DNA of 64,000 nucleotides, taken from NCBI RefSeq assembly GCF_026262505.1, contig NC_067206.1, positions 23,637,896-23,701,895 on the forward strand, written 5' to 3'. Shown here one piece after another: positions 49,136-60,639 of this stretch (position 1 is the stretch's first letter; every line of letters begins with the position of its first letter). This DNA is from Trichomonas vaginalis G3 (Eukaryota > Parabasalia > Trichomonadida > Trichomonadidae). The notes below the pieces were generated by a model that was not told the origin of the DNA, did not search any database, and saw only the letters and a list, made by a program, of their open reading frames with translations. Position numbers and translations under genes: made by a program.

Positions 49136-49160
49136 NNNNNNNNNNNNNNNNNNNNNNNNN
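49136..49160. other. Assembly gap (25 N)
   Basis: A fixed-size run of 25 N. Sequence to left and right is therefore not proven contiguous. Confidence 0.99.
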
Positions 49161-49164
49161 ATTT

Positions 49165-50150
49165 AATTCCTCATCAAAGACTTTTACATGCATACAAAAG
49201 TTGCATCTAGGTTATATTCGCGATAATAAATAATTTCTAAATAATTATTATGAGCATTGTAACGTTGAAATCTCAAAGGATGACCATTTGTATATATGGT
49301 TAATGAATATTTAATACGTGATGGGAATTGTGTGAAGAAATGTATGATAAGTCCTCAGAAATATTTTGATTCTTTTTCGGTGAATCTCTTTATTCTTATC
49401 ACAAAAGATTGATAATTAGGAATAAGTTCAATGCAAGCTTTATTAACGATAATAGATTGTTTATGCGTTGAAAAAATTATTTGGTAATATAAGCAAAATT
49501 TGGCACTAGATGTGTATTTTGTAAATCTGTTAATGGAGGATTATCGGTTAAATGATTAGAAATTTGGGAAGAATAAGAAGCAGTTTCATTAGGTAGTGAG
49601 GAATGATGCTGAGGGATTTGACGCTGAATATCGCAATTTATTGTTGCATTTTGTCTTTGATTTGTGTTTGAAGGAGAAACTCCACTTATGTTCATTTTGT
49701 CTTTGATTTGTGTTTGAGAGTAACTCCACTTATTGTGCAGTTTGTCTTTGATTTTGTGTTTGGAGGAGTAACTCCACTTATTGTTGCAGTTTGTCTTTGA
49801 TTTGTGTTGGAAATGAAACTGCATTTATTTTTGCAGTTTGTTTTGTATTTGTGTTTGGAGGAGAAACTCCACTTATTGTTTTCATTTTGTCTTATATTTA
49901 AATTTTGAGCAGTGTACTGCCACTTATTGTGGCAATTTGTCTTTGATTTGAATGAATGAAAACTGCATATATGTTAGTGTTGTCTTATATTTGAATTTTG
50001 AGCAGTTACTCCACTTATTGTTGCAGTTTGTTCATCTAATAAAATTGTCCATTCCCTCCTCTTTGAATTCATTGAATTCTTCGGAACCTAAATATCTGTT
50101 TAATGAGAGAATCCGAGTTTCGTTGTCTTCATCTTGAAATGGCCACATTC
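49165..50150 (-). pseudogene. Gene with 16-residue repeats, broken
   Basis: On the minus strand about ten degenerate copies of a 48-base unit coding SGVTPPNTNQRQTATI lie between 50030 and 49620, with many one-base losses. Upstream is a short acidic segment. Downstream, after another shift, KQSIIVNKACIELIPNYQSF, IIHFFTQFPSRIKYSLTIYT and NGHPLRFQRYNAHNNYLEII read as a globular C-terminal part. No family recognised. Confidence 0.45.
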
Positions 50151-50399
50151 TTTCTTATATTGTTATCTTTATCATGAGTTTTCTATAGAAAAATCATTTT
50201 TATCCTTTTGTTTACTTTCTTCATCATAATCGATATCACTATATACTTTAAGTATACCAAAAATACAAGAATTTTGAGAGAACTCAATGAATTTTTGTGA
50301 AGGTGGAGTTAAATTGAGAAGATTTTTGGTCAGAGAAAAAACAAAATTACTATCTTGATAAAATGGTATTAAAATGAAAAAAGTTTAAACAAAGGAAAT

Positions 50400-50690
50400 G
50401 AAGAATTTATATTATATTAGAATTTAAAGAGTAAGAAATATAAAAGATTGAAAAAAGAATAATAATAGGATTCTTGAATGCAACATTTGGAATGATGTTT
50501 TCCAGTTGTAGATGTGTTAAGCAAAGAGAGATAAGATAGTTTCTTGAGTTTTGAGTTAAGCTTGTTGTAGATGAGAGAGAAATTTTGACGAGACTGAGGA
50601 ACTTCATTTGGAATGATGTTTCCAGTTGTAGATGTGTTAAGCAAAGAGAGATAATGATAGTTTCTTGAGTTTTTGCAAATTAACCATCCT
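50400..50690 (-). repeat. 121-bp direct repeat, two copies
   Basis: TTGGAATGATG with TTCCAGTTGTAGATGTGTTA and GCAAAGAGAGATAA begins at 50487 and 50608, a 121-base period. On the minus strand both copies encode SLLNTSTTGNIIPNE-type peptide, perhaps a relic of a repetitive gene. Confidence 0.75.
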
Positions 50691-51257
50691 CAATGACTAT
50701 TGTTTTAATATAATTTTTTAAATTTTTTAAAACTGACATTTTAGTTGTATATTTTTTCTAACAAGGTACATTCACTAGGCGATAACAGTAAAATGGGATG
50801 AAAATAGGATAAATAGCATCCCTATATAGTGCCAAACAATATTTTACGGACCAAAAAATTTGGCTAGAGATTTGGCGAGTTATAAAACTTAAAAATTGAG
50901 AGGGATTTTTTATTTTTGAATTTTTTTTGGAAAGTTAAAATTGCGATTAAAAATCGATTTCCAGGAGAACTAAGCATCTCATCATATATTTAAATCGATA
51001 AAAATATATAATAATAGTTGAATAGTATAACAACATGAAATTATGGCTGAATCTACAGAAAAAATGAACATATTTGACATTTTTGAAAATTCATACGTTA
51101 GATGGTGACAGACTCATAAACTATACTTTAGCTAAGATTGATATTATGGTTTCAACAACACATGGTTAAAATTGTAAAAATATTTTAGATTTCAAAAAGA
51201 TATATATGGTAATATAATGGAACAAAGTCAACAAATAGCATGTTAAATATGTTATAA

Positions 51258-51446
51258 TTAACTTTTTATTAGATCCAATAGTAGATATCGAATGGTTTCC
51301 AGCTTTTTGGTTAAATATTTTCTTTTCGAGCTTCTCTTTAACTGTTGTATTAAGGTTGTAAATTTTTTGATGCTAGAAACTATGGAATCTTTCTTTGCTG
51401 CTGCATTTTTCTTGAGAGTTCTTGCAATTTCGAATAGATCTGCCAT
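51258..51446 (-). CDS. Small basic helical protein (62 aa) in the inverted-repeat arm
   Basis: MADLFEIARTLKKNAAAKKD then SIVSSIKKFTTLIQQLKRSS and KRKYLTKKLETIRYLLLDLI. Lys-rich, fully helical. The right arm carries the same sequence (about 53968-54155) with two indels, so only the left copy is open. Unknown function; possibly the one gene of the fold-back element. Confidence 0.4.
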   Translation of the reverse strand: MADLFEIARTLKKNAAAKKDSIVSSIKKFTTLIQQLKRSSKRKYLTKKLETIRYLLLDLIKS

Positions 51447-52239
51447 TGTATGAAATTGAAGCTTTTAAAATATCTTGAAAACAGAATAGGACTGCTTTTC
51501 CAAAGGAATGCTTACTTGTAAATCAGAGAGTTTCAAAATTGAGAGCAAGATTATCATACATAACTTTCGATTTTGCTGCGAAAAGGAAGACAAGTAATTA
51601 ACAAAATCATTTACTGTTGTTCACAAAGAAGAAAACTTTGATAACAACTATAGATGATAAAATCAAGCTATCTTTTAATATTTTAAATTGATAAGACATT
51701 CAAAATATTTGAATGGTTTAAAATATTTTCTTTTAATTTCTATAAGATATTATCATGATTATATATAAAATTTAAATTTTATTCAAAAAGCAATATTTCA
51801 AACTTTTAATTTCAAAATCTTAATTCTGCAATAAAGTGTATTTAATTGTAGCAAATTTAATGATCCTTCGTCATGCTTAGCAATTTGGAACTCATAAATC
51901 AATGATTTCTTCAAGTAAAATTCTGCATTATTTCAAAAGTCAATAATTCTCTAGTAACTTTTCTTCAAACCCTAACCGATACATTAAGAAGTCTTCCAAC
52001 AATATAGATATAGTTGTAGATTCCTATTATTCCTTTTAGATGTGTGAGATAATAACATTTTTATGCTGTCAGGAGCCTATGAGTGCCCATCCTTAAGACA
52101 TCTTAGAAAAAAAAATTGTAATTTGACTATTTCAATATCATAAACACATTTCTATTGTTATAAAAGTCTTAAGTGCTTGTGATCAGACAAATCTGTTTTT
52201 TCAATAAGACATCTTAGAAACAAACTTACTTAATTTTTG

Positions 52240-53179
52240 GAGATATAAAAATTGCTCACATTTGCTCACATTTTGGCACTTTTTTGTACGTTTGTCAAAA
52301 AATTGTGAGGAAGATCTCACAAAAATAATCAAAATGTGAGCAAATTTTGAGAAGTGCTCACATTTTGACATACGATTATTTTCATACGTTTTTTTGATGA
52401 ATTCTAATAAAACTTCATTACCACTTTCAGAACGAAGCGTAACTTTTCAGCACGTAACGCTCTATCATGTGTAGTGACATATTATTCAAAAAAACTCAGA
52501 TTGCTTATCTTATAATAACAATTTCATTAGAAAAAATGCACGATTTCACGCTAAAACTTTGAAGCAATTCTTAAATTCGGATAAAAAATCGATATGTATT
52601 ACACTTTAAACTTCAAAAAATGGTTCAAAATTTAGACTTAGTTTATCTTAACAATATAGCAGATTTTAAGCCGAACAAGTAGGAGTAATAGAAATAGCTC
52701 TTGAAAATATTACAATTAGTAATATGTAAGTCAAAGTTCGAGTATTCTAATAAATAAACGTTCCGGATTTTCTTTACTACAAGAATCAATACTTAATATA
52801 TAGAAGCAACAGTAAAAACTTATTAGAGATTCAAAAAGAAAGTTGACTAAAGAGAATCTTTTTATATAAGTAATTTTATTTTTTTTGAAATACGCGATCG
52901 AATAAACATGTATTTTATTTTATTACTATAATAATACGTTTTTACATAGTAAGAAAGTTTAGAGACTGAAATGAAATTAAAAATTGAGAAAAAAATAAAG
53001 CTTTTCTATAAAAAATATTTAATATATAGTATAATGATATTACAATTTATTGATAGTTGTGTTAGAAAAAAGGTACATTCACTATTTTTGACAAAAATTT
53101 AAATTTTCATGGGGTTGTAAATCTTATAATAACTAGATGAATAAGGAATAAATCCCAGTATGATGTGCATCTTATATTA
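52240..53179. repeat. 0.95-kb direct repeat, copy 1
   Basis: Near-identical to 55159-56109 in the same orientation, with homopolymer indels. Internal palindrome-like words CTCACATTTGCTCACATTTT and AATGTGAGCAAATTTTGAGA near the left end. No ORF. Confidence 0.9.
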
Positions 53180-54584
53180 TAAACACTATATGTAAGGCTG
53201 GTGATTCTATTAACACTTATGAAGATCTATAGTATTTGAGCAGATAAATTTGATAATTTCCAAAACTCTTATATTTCAAAATTAAAGTGTGCGAATGCAA
53301 TTTAAATGAGAGCAAAAAGAGATTGATGCTGTTAAAACTATGTGTTAATTTTGCAATTATTTCGCATCACAAGAACTACCCAGTAAATTCGGCTATCTTT
53401 CTTTGCAATTATTCTCCATTATACATATAATTATAATGGTTAGGGTTTGAAGAAAAGTTACTAGAGAATTATGACTTTTGAAATAATGCAGAATTTTACT
53501 TGAAGAATCATTGATTTATGAAGTTCCAAATTGCTAAGCATGACGGAAGGATCATTAAATTTGCTACAATTAAATACACTTATTGCAGAATTAAGATTTT
53601 TGAAATTAAAAGTTTGAAATATTGCCTTTTTTGAATAAAAATTTAAATTTTATTATATAATCATGATAATATCTTATAGAAATTAAAAGAAAATATTTTA
53701 AACCATTCAAATATTTGAATGTCTTATCAATTTAAAATATTAAAAGATAGCTTGATTTATCATCATTAGTTGTTATCAAAGTTTCTCTTTTTGTATGAAC
53801 AACAGTAAATGATTTGTTATTACTTGTCTTCCTTTTTCGCAGCAAAATCGAAAGTTATGATGATAATCTTGCTCTCAATTTTGAAACTCTCTGATTTACA
53901 AGTAAGCATTCCTTTGGAAAAGCAGTCCTATTCTGTTTTCAAGATATTTTAAAGCCTCAATTTCATACAATGCGCAGATCTATTCGAAATTGCAAGAACT
54001 CTCAAGAAAAATGCAGCAGCAAAGAAGATTCCATAGTTTCTAGCATCAAAAATTTACAACCTTAATACAACAGTTAAAGAGAAGCTCGAAAAGAAAATAT
54101 TTAACCATAAAGCTGGAAACCATTCGATATCTACTATTGGATCTAATAAAAAGTTAATTATAACATATTTAACATGCTATTTGTTGACTTTGTTCCATTA
54201 TATTACCATATATATCTTTTTGAAATCTAAAATATTTTTACAATTTTAACCATGTGTTGTTGAAACCATATATCAATCTTAGCTAAAGTATAGTTTATGA
54301 GTCTGTCACCATCTAACGTATGAATTTTCAAAAATGTCAAATATGTTCATTTTTTCTGTAGATTCAGCCATAATTTCATGTTGTTATACTATTCAACTAT
54401 TATTTAATATTTTTATCGATTTAAATATATGATGAGATGCTTAGTTCTCCTGGAAATCGATTTTTAATCGCAATTTTAACTTTCCAAAAAAAATTCAAAA
54501 ATAAAAATCCCTCTCAATTTTCTAAGTTTTATAACTCGCCAAATCTCTAGCCAAATTTTTTGGTCCGTATAAATATTGTTTGGC

Positions 54585-55096
54585 ATATTAATGTTTTATC
54601 GGTACTATTGCATACTTAGAGATATATTGAAATGTGGGAATAAAGGGTATTCGGAAAAAGAACAGGATATTCATAATATTAATTTATATGATTTTAAATT
54701 TGAAATGATTTGAATAGTTAGATGTGTTTGTGAAGTTTGGTAATATGATACAGATTGATTCGTATAAGAATATAAGTGAATTTGTGATTTTTAAAAAGAA
54801 ATTTTTAGTAAAGATATATTTGAATGGAGAAATATTTGAGAAGCATTGAAAATTTGAGAAGAAAATTGAAAAGGGTATAAAAATGAAAAAGTAAAAATTA
54901 ATAACGTAATAACATGTTTTAATAAGTTTTAAATAAATTATAATATAAAATATATAATGATAAAATAAATTTGAATAAGGTTTTGAAAATAATTGAAAAG
55001 CAATTGAATAAATAATAAATGAAAAATATATTACAGTAGTATTCAGAAAAAATATATATGAAAAAAGTTAAAAAACATAAATGATGATGAAGAATA
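54585..55096. repeat. 0.5-kb dispersed repeat, copy 2
   Basis: Copy of 23078-23590, joined directly to the end of the inverted-repeat right arm. Confidence 0.85.
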
Positions 55097-55158
55097 AATA
55101 TAACTAGAAGGAAAGTTAAGATTTATTTAGTAAGGGAATGATAGAATAAACAAAAATT

Positions 55159-56109
55159 GAGATATAAAAATTGCTCACATTTGCTCACATTTTGGCACTT
55201 TTTTGTACGTTTGTCAAAAAATTGTGAGGAAGATCTCACAAAAAAATAATCAAAATGTGAGCAAATTTTGAGAAGTGCTCACATTTTGACATACGATTAT
55301 TTTCATACGTTTTTTTGATGAATTCTAATAAAAACTTCATTACCACTTTCAGAACGAAGCGTAAATTTTCAGCACGTAACGCTCTATCATATGTGTAGTG
55401 ACATATTATTCAAAAAAACTCAGATTGCTTATCTTATAATATACAATTTCATTAGAAAAAATGCACGATTTCACGCTAAAACTTTGAAGCAATTCTTAAA
55501 TTCGGATAAAAAATCGATATGTATTACACTTTAAACTTCAAAAAATGGGTTCAAAATTTAGACTTAGTTTATCTTAACAATATAGCAGATTTTAAGCCGA
55601 ACAAGTAGGAGTAATAGAAATAGCTCTTGAAAATAATTACAATTAGTAATATGTAAGTCAAAGTTCGAGTATTCTAATAAATAAACGTTCCGGATTTTCT
55701 TTACTACAAGAATCAATACTTAATATATAGAAGCAACAGTAAAAACTTATTAGAGATTCAAAAAGAAAGTTGACTAAAGAGAATCTTTTTATATAAGTAA
55801 TTTTATTTTTTTTGAAATACGCGATCGAATAAACATGTATTTTATTTTATTACTTATATAATACGTTTTTACATAGTAAGAAAGTTTAGAGACTGAAATG
55901 AAATTAAAAATTGAGAAAAAAATAAAGCTTTTCTATAAAAAATCATATTAATATATAGTATAATGATATTACAATTTATTGATAGTTGTGTTAGAAAAAA
56001 GGTACATTCACTATTTTTGACAAAATTTTAAATTTTCATGGGGTTGTAAATCTTATAATAACTAGATGAATAAGGAATAAATCCCAGTATGATGTGCATC
56101 ATTATATTA
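55159..56109. repeat. 0.95-kb direct repeat, copy 2
   Basis: Second copy of 52240-53179. Sequence beyond it (56110-56400) is unrelated to that beyond copy 1. Confidence 0.9.
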
Positions 56110-56429
56110 AATTTATCACGGGGGCTTTCCATATTTTCTTTATCGTCTTTTTTCCAAATTTTTCTTCCAAAAAACGCTATCTCAGAAAAAACCAGAATTT
56201 TCGAAAAAGTGACAGTAACTATTAAAGTTATTTTATTGCTAGATATATTTATAAAATATAAGGTAATATCATTAAACGCATATATTTTTAACAAAAATAA
56301 TAAACTTTTTTTATAAAAAAATTCAAATTAATCGATAAATTTTATAAAAGATTTTTAAAATAAGATTGAGTAATAGGTGTGATTCTGTATAAAATATAAT
56401 TTTATGTCAAAAAATTATATATTTTAGAT

Positions 56430-56700
56430 GGACCACAAATGTGCTGTTATAAAGATATCGAAGCTTACTCAACACAACATGAAGCAGTTTCTAATACCGA
56501 ATTTTACCAGTGGTGTTTTAGTCGCCTGCGCTCTCATAGGGGTGCTGATTTCAAAAACCATTACTTCAAATTATTCAACAATACTCAACGCAGCATGAAG
56601 CAGCTACTACTGCTGTATCTTACTGGTACCGTTTAAGTCTTCCTCCTTTGAATTTACATTCATTTGATGTATTATTTATTCAATTTTAGCCTTAATTATT
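56430..56700 (+). pseudogene. Short repeat-containing coding relic
   Basis: YSTQHEAVSNTEFYQWCFS and, about 115 bases on in another frame, QYSTQHEAATTAVSYWYRLS are two copies of one peptide, so the DNA was once coding and tandemly duplicated. No start or family found. It lies outside the left edge of Mav2. Confidence 0.35.
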
Positions 56701-56959
56701 TACAATTTTCACTTTTTTCATTTTTTAAATGAATCAATCTGTTCCTGCTCCCCTTGCTGATACAAAACAAAGTTAGTATCCCTAAGTCGTGTACGGAGGC
56801 ACTGCGCGCCTCCTTACCCATTATATGTGAATTTGACACTTTACAAAACCGTTAACGTATATTTTACAACACAAACACAAACACCAACTTAACCTTAAAT
56901 ATTTATAAAGCCGCCAACCAATTCACCTCACTAACGTTTTCACAAACGACTTCACTACT

Positions 56960-57090
56960 GTAAAAATAAACGTTCTCATTTACAAAAGTATTGCAACTCT
57001 TCCCATTGCTGTGCTTCACACAATAGTTCATATTCTTCAGTATCGCTGCTGTCGCTCCAATCGTCAGAGTCAAAATCACTGTCATATTTA
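56960..57090 (-). CDS. Mav2 acidic peptide
   Basis: In one frame YKYDSDFDSDDWSDSSDTEE continues YELLCEAQQWEELQYFCK to a stop. Strongly acidic, probably the end of the gene that starts at 57298; the 68-codon ORF seen in another frame here is its shadow. Confidence 0.4.
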
Positions 57091-57114
57091 TACCTGTAAG
57101 TTTTGACAAAGCTA

Positions 57115-57300
57115 ATGAAACACGTTTACCGTTTTATCGTATGCTTGTATAAACTTTCCATTCTTCATTCCTTCATAAACGCTCAAACTAACTTTACCCT
57201 TTCTCCCTGTATCTGATAGAATGTATTTTCACGAGGAACGAAGAACAAATTCTTGAACTCATGACCGTTGTAGTTTGTTATCTCAATAGTTTTCGTCATT
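57115..57300 (-). CDS. Mav2 small protein of unknown function
   Basis: MTKTIEITNYNGHEFKNLFF, VPRENTFYQIQGEKGKVSLS, VYEGMKNGKFIQAYDKTVN: about 60 residues, beta-rich. Start motif TTTTTATTTTGGATGTAATG. Likely continues, with a frame change, into the acidic segment at 56960-57090. Confidence 0.5.
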
Positions 57301-57504
57301 ACATCCAAAATAAAAATAAAATTATATAAAAAAATAAACTTAAAATTAATGATATCACCACTCCCACACGTATGAAAACATAGCGCAAAAAATAAATTTA
57401 GGTGAAGTGGTGAATCTCACCTCTTTTTTCACTCTTTTTCACCTCATTGAATTCATTGCTTTATAACTCTCTTCTTTCTCCAACTCTTAACTTCTTCTAA
57501 GTTC

Positions 57505-57700
57505 AGCAATGTTGTCCTCATGAAGTTTAATCTTCCTTAAATACCTTCTCTATCTAATGGTTGCTTTATCTTTCTAAACTGAACTCTACCATCCTTCATA
57601 GTATGAACGTAAAAACCTTCTGGAACCGCTCCTGATTTAATGTATTCTACATAACCAAAAATTATTGTTTTTTTTCAATCATCATGACTTAGTCGTCATT
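57505..57700 (-). CDS. Mav2 small protein (frameshifted)
   Basis: NNFGYVEYIKSGAVPEGFYV then HTMKDGRVQFRKIKQPLDRE and, one frame over, KLHEDNIAELRRS. About 65 residues. Start motif TTTTATTTAGAGTAAAATG. Unknown. Confidence 0.45.
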
Positions 57701-57763
57701 TTACTCTAAATAAAATTTCAATAAAATAAAAACTACTTATTTTTTCAGTAAGGAAACGCAGGA

Positions 57764-58217
57764 GTTTTACGATTTATTTGAGGAGTAGGTTCTGGTTTAA
57801 ATGTTGGAGTCGGTTTTGGAGTTGACTTTTGAACAGGAGTTTGTACTTTCATAGGTTCAGGAGTCATTGAAGGTGTTGTTTGTGAAGGCGTTGGTTTTGA
57901 CGTTGGTTTTGGCGATGGTGTCGGAGTTTGTTCAAATTCAGCTACTTCAGTATTATTATAACATTTGCTTTATTTCTTTTCAACATCATTACTGCTCCTG
58001 CTGTAGCTAGAAACCTAGTGGGAGACCATATTTTATATAAGGACTTGACCAAATGCTATTTTTGACAGGAGCTGGTGGAACACCTAACCTTGGTGAGACT
58101 GCTCTTTGCCATTGTGCAGCTCGTAAAAAATATTCAATAAGGTGCTCCATAATCGTTTGGTAAAGTTTGTTTCATAGATGGTGAAGGTTCACGAGAGCTT
58201 GATGAAGAACTCATTTA
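57764..58217 (-). CDS. Mav2 protein with Pro/Thr-rich tail (frameshifted)
   Basis: About 150 residues: MSSSSSREPSPSMKQTLPND, then RAAQWQRAVSPRLGVPPAPV, a hydrophobic ATAGAVMMLKRN stretch, and a tail EFEQTPTPSPKPTSKPTPSQ ending RKTPAFPY. Hydrophobic or amphipathic segment plus Pro-rich tail is the layout of the Mav1 35481 and 39016 proteins. Start motif TTTTTAAAGCTTATAAATG. Confidence 0.45.
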
Positions 58218-58254
58218 TAAGCTTTAAAAATAAACGTTCATCCTTTATTCCTCA

Positions 58255-59125
58255 CTGTCGTCCGTGGCTAAGTTATAGTCGTCAAGTCTTATTATTGGTA
58301 TGCGCTGACTGTCTACTTGTATTGCACAGAAGCAACAATCCTCACTGATGAATCACCAGAATATCTATGTCGCGCTACTCGCATACATAAACGACGTGAC
58401 GGACATATCGCGAGAGATAAATATCAAGCATTGTCTACTTTATGCAAGCTCACGTCCACTTCAATAGCAGTGCTTAACAGACATTTCGTATGTTTATTGG
58501 AAGCGTAGACTGTGGTTTGACCGGGTTGACTGCAGAAGTCTAAAAGTGCACTCTCATCGACTCTCGCGTAATATACCAGTAGCACACTGAACGATCGATC
58601 AAAGATACGCGCCAAGCAACGATTAGCATGATCGAGACTCTCATCCTCGCAGTTTCAACGCGAGTCTGACCGATCACTCTTCCAACACGCAAATAGCTCG
58701 AGCTAGACGGTCCCAATCTTCTCCCTCATATACATCGACTATCACAACAGCGCGTGAGTGATCACGACTAGCACCAAGTCTCGCGTATCAGACTTAACGT
58801 AAAGATCTTCGACATATACTGATGCCTGCGCGGATGTAAGTAGACTAGTACAGAGAAAGCCCAAATCCAGCCGCGATATAGACTACGAAGACTAAAAGAA
58901 TTCATACTCGAACGCGTGTAACCACTAACATCCATGAAATATACTGCTATCGCACTCTGCCACTGTGATACGCTGAAGGACAGTAATATATATCCTGCGT
59001 ACTGCGAATATGCTATACCTCGTCCTCAATACGGCAAAGTACTGGAACTCACGATATATACAACGACTGAGTGCAGCGCTAGCTAGAACCGCCCGCTGTC
59101 TCATCTCATTCAGACATCTCTGAAA
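58255..59125. other. Random-looking, homopolymer-poor, GC-richer segment
   Basis: About 870 bases with clearly higher GC than all surroundings, almost no run longer than four identical bases, no coding frame and no repeat. The ORFs that cross it are short and without composition bias. Unlike either host or element DNA here. Possibly a bad consensus stretch of an assembly, or truly foreign DNA. Confidence 0.7.
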
Positions 59126-60290
59126 CACTGAGCTAATAACAAGGTCGGTTGCATATTACTGGTTCTCCCTAAATAGTAATAGTAGTGCACCTCGAACTGA
59201 CTCACTTTTACATTAATAGGCGTATAAGCTGCTGTAAATGTTGCACTTGAACTATCTGTATTCTTTGAGAAATGAACCATCCATAGGAATCCAATCCATA
59301 ACTTTAACAGGAAAACATAAAGCCTCGTTGAGTAAATGTTCACAAGTTCGTATAAATGTTAGGGTCTAAAGAGAATGACTTTGGATGAATGAAACATTCA
59401 TTAAAACCATCTTTGTCGAAATAGTTGCTGGTTACGTGTAATAGTAACTGTTTCCACTAGCTTCTACTGCCTTCGTTATTCATAGTGAATGGTTCATTCC
59501 ATGGAACAAATTATTTGTCGTGGATTTGAATCTGAGACAATACAACTTTAAAGTTGGATTGAAAGCCATGATATACATTTACAGATATAGATGTGCATTG
59601 TAAGGCGTCGCTACTGAACTTTACTTTAAGCTGAATGTTTCCTGCAAAAGCTGGAATAAATCGAATAGCTTCTAATGGAAGGAATCTTCTAACAGGAATT
59701 CTTAAACGAAGCTTAAAATCAAATGATTTCCTGCTGTAATTGGCCACTAACAATTTGTCCTGTTCTGCATGTTCCCGAATGACTCCATACATCTTCATGT
59801 CAGTCTTTGAAAAACATCTACTTTCTTTATTTGTCGGTAGTTTGTGAGTTTGAAGTTATATATGCTTCTTCTCTTGCGTTGTCTTGAGAATATACGATAC
59901 ACCATTTGCAAGGATTTGATATCCAGCAACTGCATAGAAAGCGTCATCGAAACCAATCCAAAATCGTGGTGGGTTTGCTTTATTGGAACCTGAACCAATT
60001 TCTTTATCTTCAATTAAATTGACCTTCCATTTTATACGTAATGAATGTTTGTAAAGTCCAACATATTTTCACCAGGAGGTGAGAGATTGAATGTTACCAT
60101 AGTGTTTATCTTAGCAGTTCCAGGTTGTGATGAAATCCTTTGCGTCAGAAATATTTTCTATTAGTGTCACCAATTTGAACTGCATTGTCTATGATATCGA
60201 AATATGAGCGAATCTGACTGAATATGCTCTGCTGGAGTTAAATTCGTTTAACTGTTCGTTCTGCATGTACTGTTTACCAGATAAATATCC
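59126..60290 (-). pseudogene. Mav2 capsid-like gene (frameshifted)
   Basis: Pieces in several frames: QNEQLNEFNSSRAYSVRF near the start, ISDAKDFITTWN, HHDFGLVSMTL-type segment, the block SFDFKLRLRIPVRRFLPLEA followed by IRFIPAFAGNIQLKVKFSSD (matching the Mav1 capsid block around 28020-28120), QSNFKVVLSQIQIHDK, FVPWNEPFTMN, and VMDWIPMDGSFL at the end. The second half is truncated at the anomalous 58255-59125 segment. Confidence 0.6.
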
Positions 60291-60299
60291 TATTTACTT

Positions 60300-60632
60300 C
60301 ATTATTCTCACTCTCTTCTTGGCAATTCGTTGTGGAAGTGTTTGTTCTTGACATTCTTCAATGAAACTGTACATTCTCTTTTGTCTCAACTTCTTTCACT
60401 GGCGGTCAGGGTTCTTTGAACTCGGTTTGTTTTTCAATGGAAATTCACGAAACTTTAGCAATAAGTGCTTGGTCTCGTATTTGAAATACCATTCTGCTTC
60501 TACTCTTCTTCTTGTCCCTCTTTGTCGCTCAGTTTTTGAACAGAAAGTTTTATGTGGGCTTCGTCGGACTATCCACCCTTGCAATGCACCATAATATGTG
60601 ATCAGCATCTCTGCATTCAAGCTAAAAAACAT
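60300..60632 (-). CDS. Mav2 basic protein fragment
   Basis: ITYYGALQGWIVRRSPHKTF, RQRGTRRRVEAEWYFKYETK, HLLLKFREFPLKNKPSSKNP, then after a stop KRMYSFIEECQEQTLPQRIA to KKRVRIMK. Strongly basic. It stands just upstream of the capsid-like gene as the 25570-27432 gene does in Mav1, whose end is also basic; it could be the end of its homologue. Confidence 0.4.
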
Positions 60633-60639
60633 CAGACGT

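Larger units (their letters stand above)
50833..54583. repeat. 1.15-kb inverted repeat with 1.46-kb centre
   Basis: Left arm 50833-51976 and right arm 53438-54583 are reverse complements with scattered small differences (outer ends GCCAAACAATATTTTACGG against CCGTATAAATATTGTTTGGC; inner ends TTCTTCAAACCCTAACC against GGTTAGGGTTTGAAGAA). The centre holds copy 1 of the 0.95-kb direct repeat. Could be a foldback transposon or an inverted duplication. The only ORF in the arms is at 51258-51446. Confidence 0.9.

Noticed and set aside
56028-56316. Overlapping ORFs at the end of direct repeat copy 2
   Set aside because: AT-rich chance ORFs on both strands with no counterpart in copy 1.
58317-59128. 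Three 60-70 codon ORFs in the GC-richer block
   Set aside because: Chance ORFs in random-like sequence; no shared features with neighbours.
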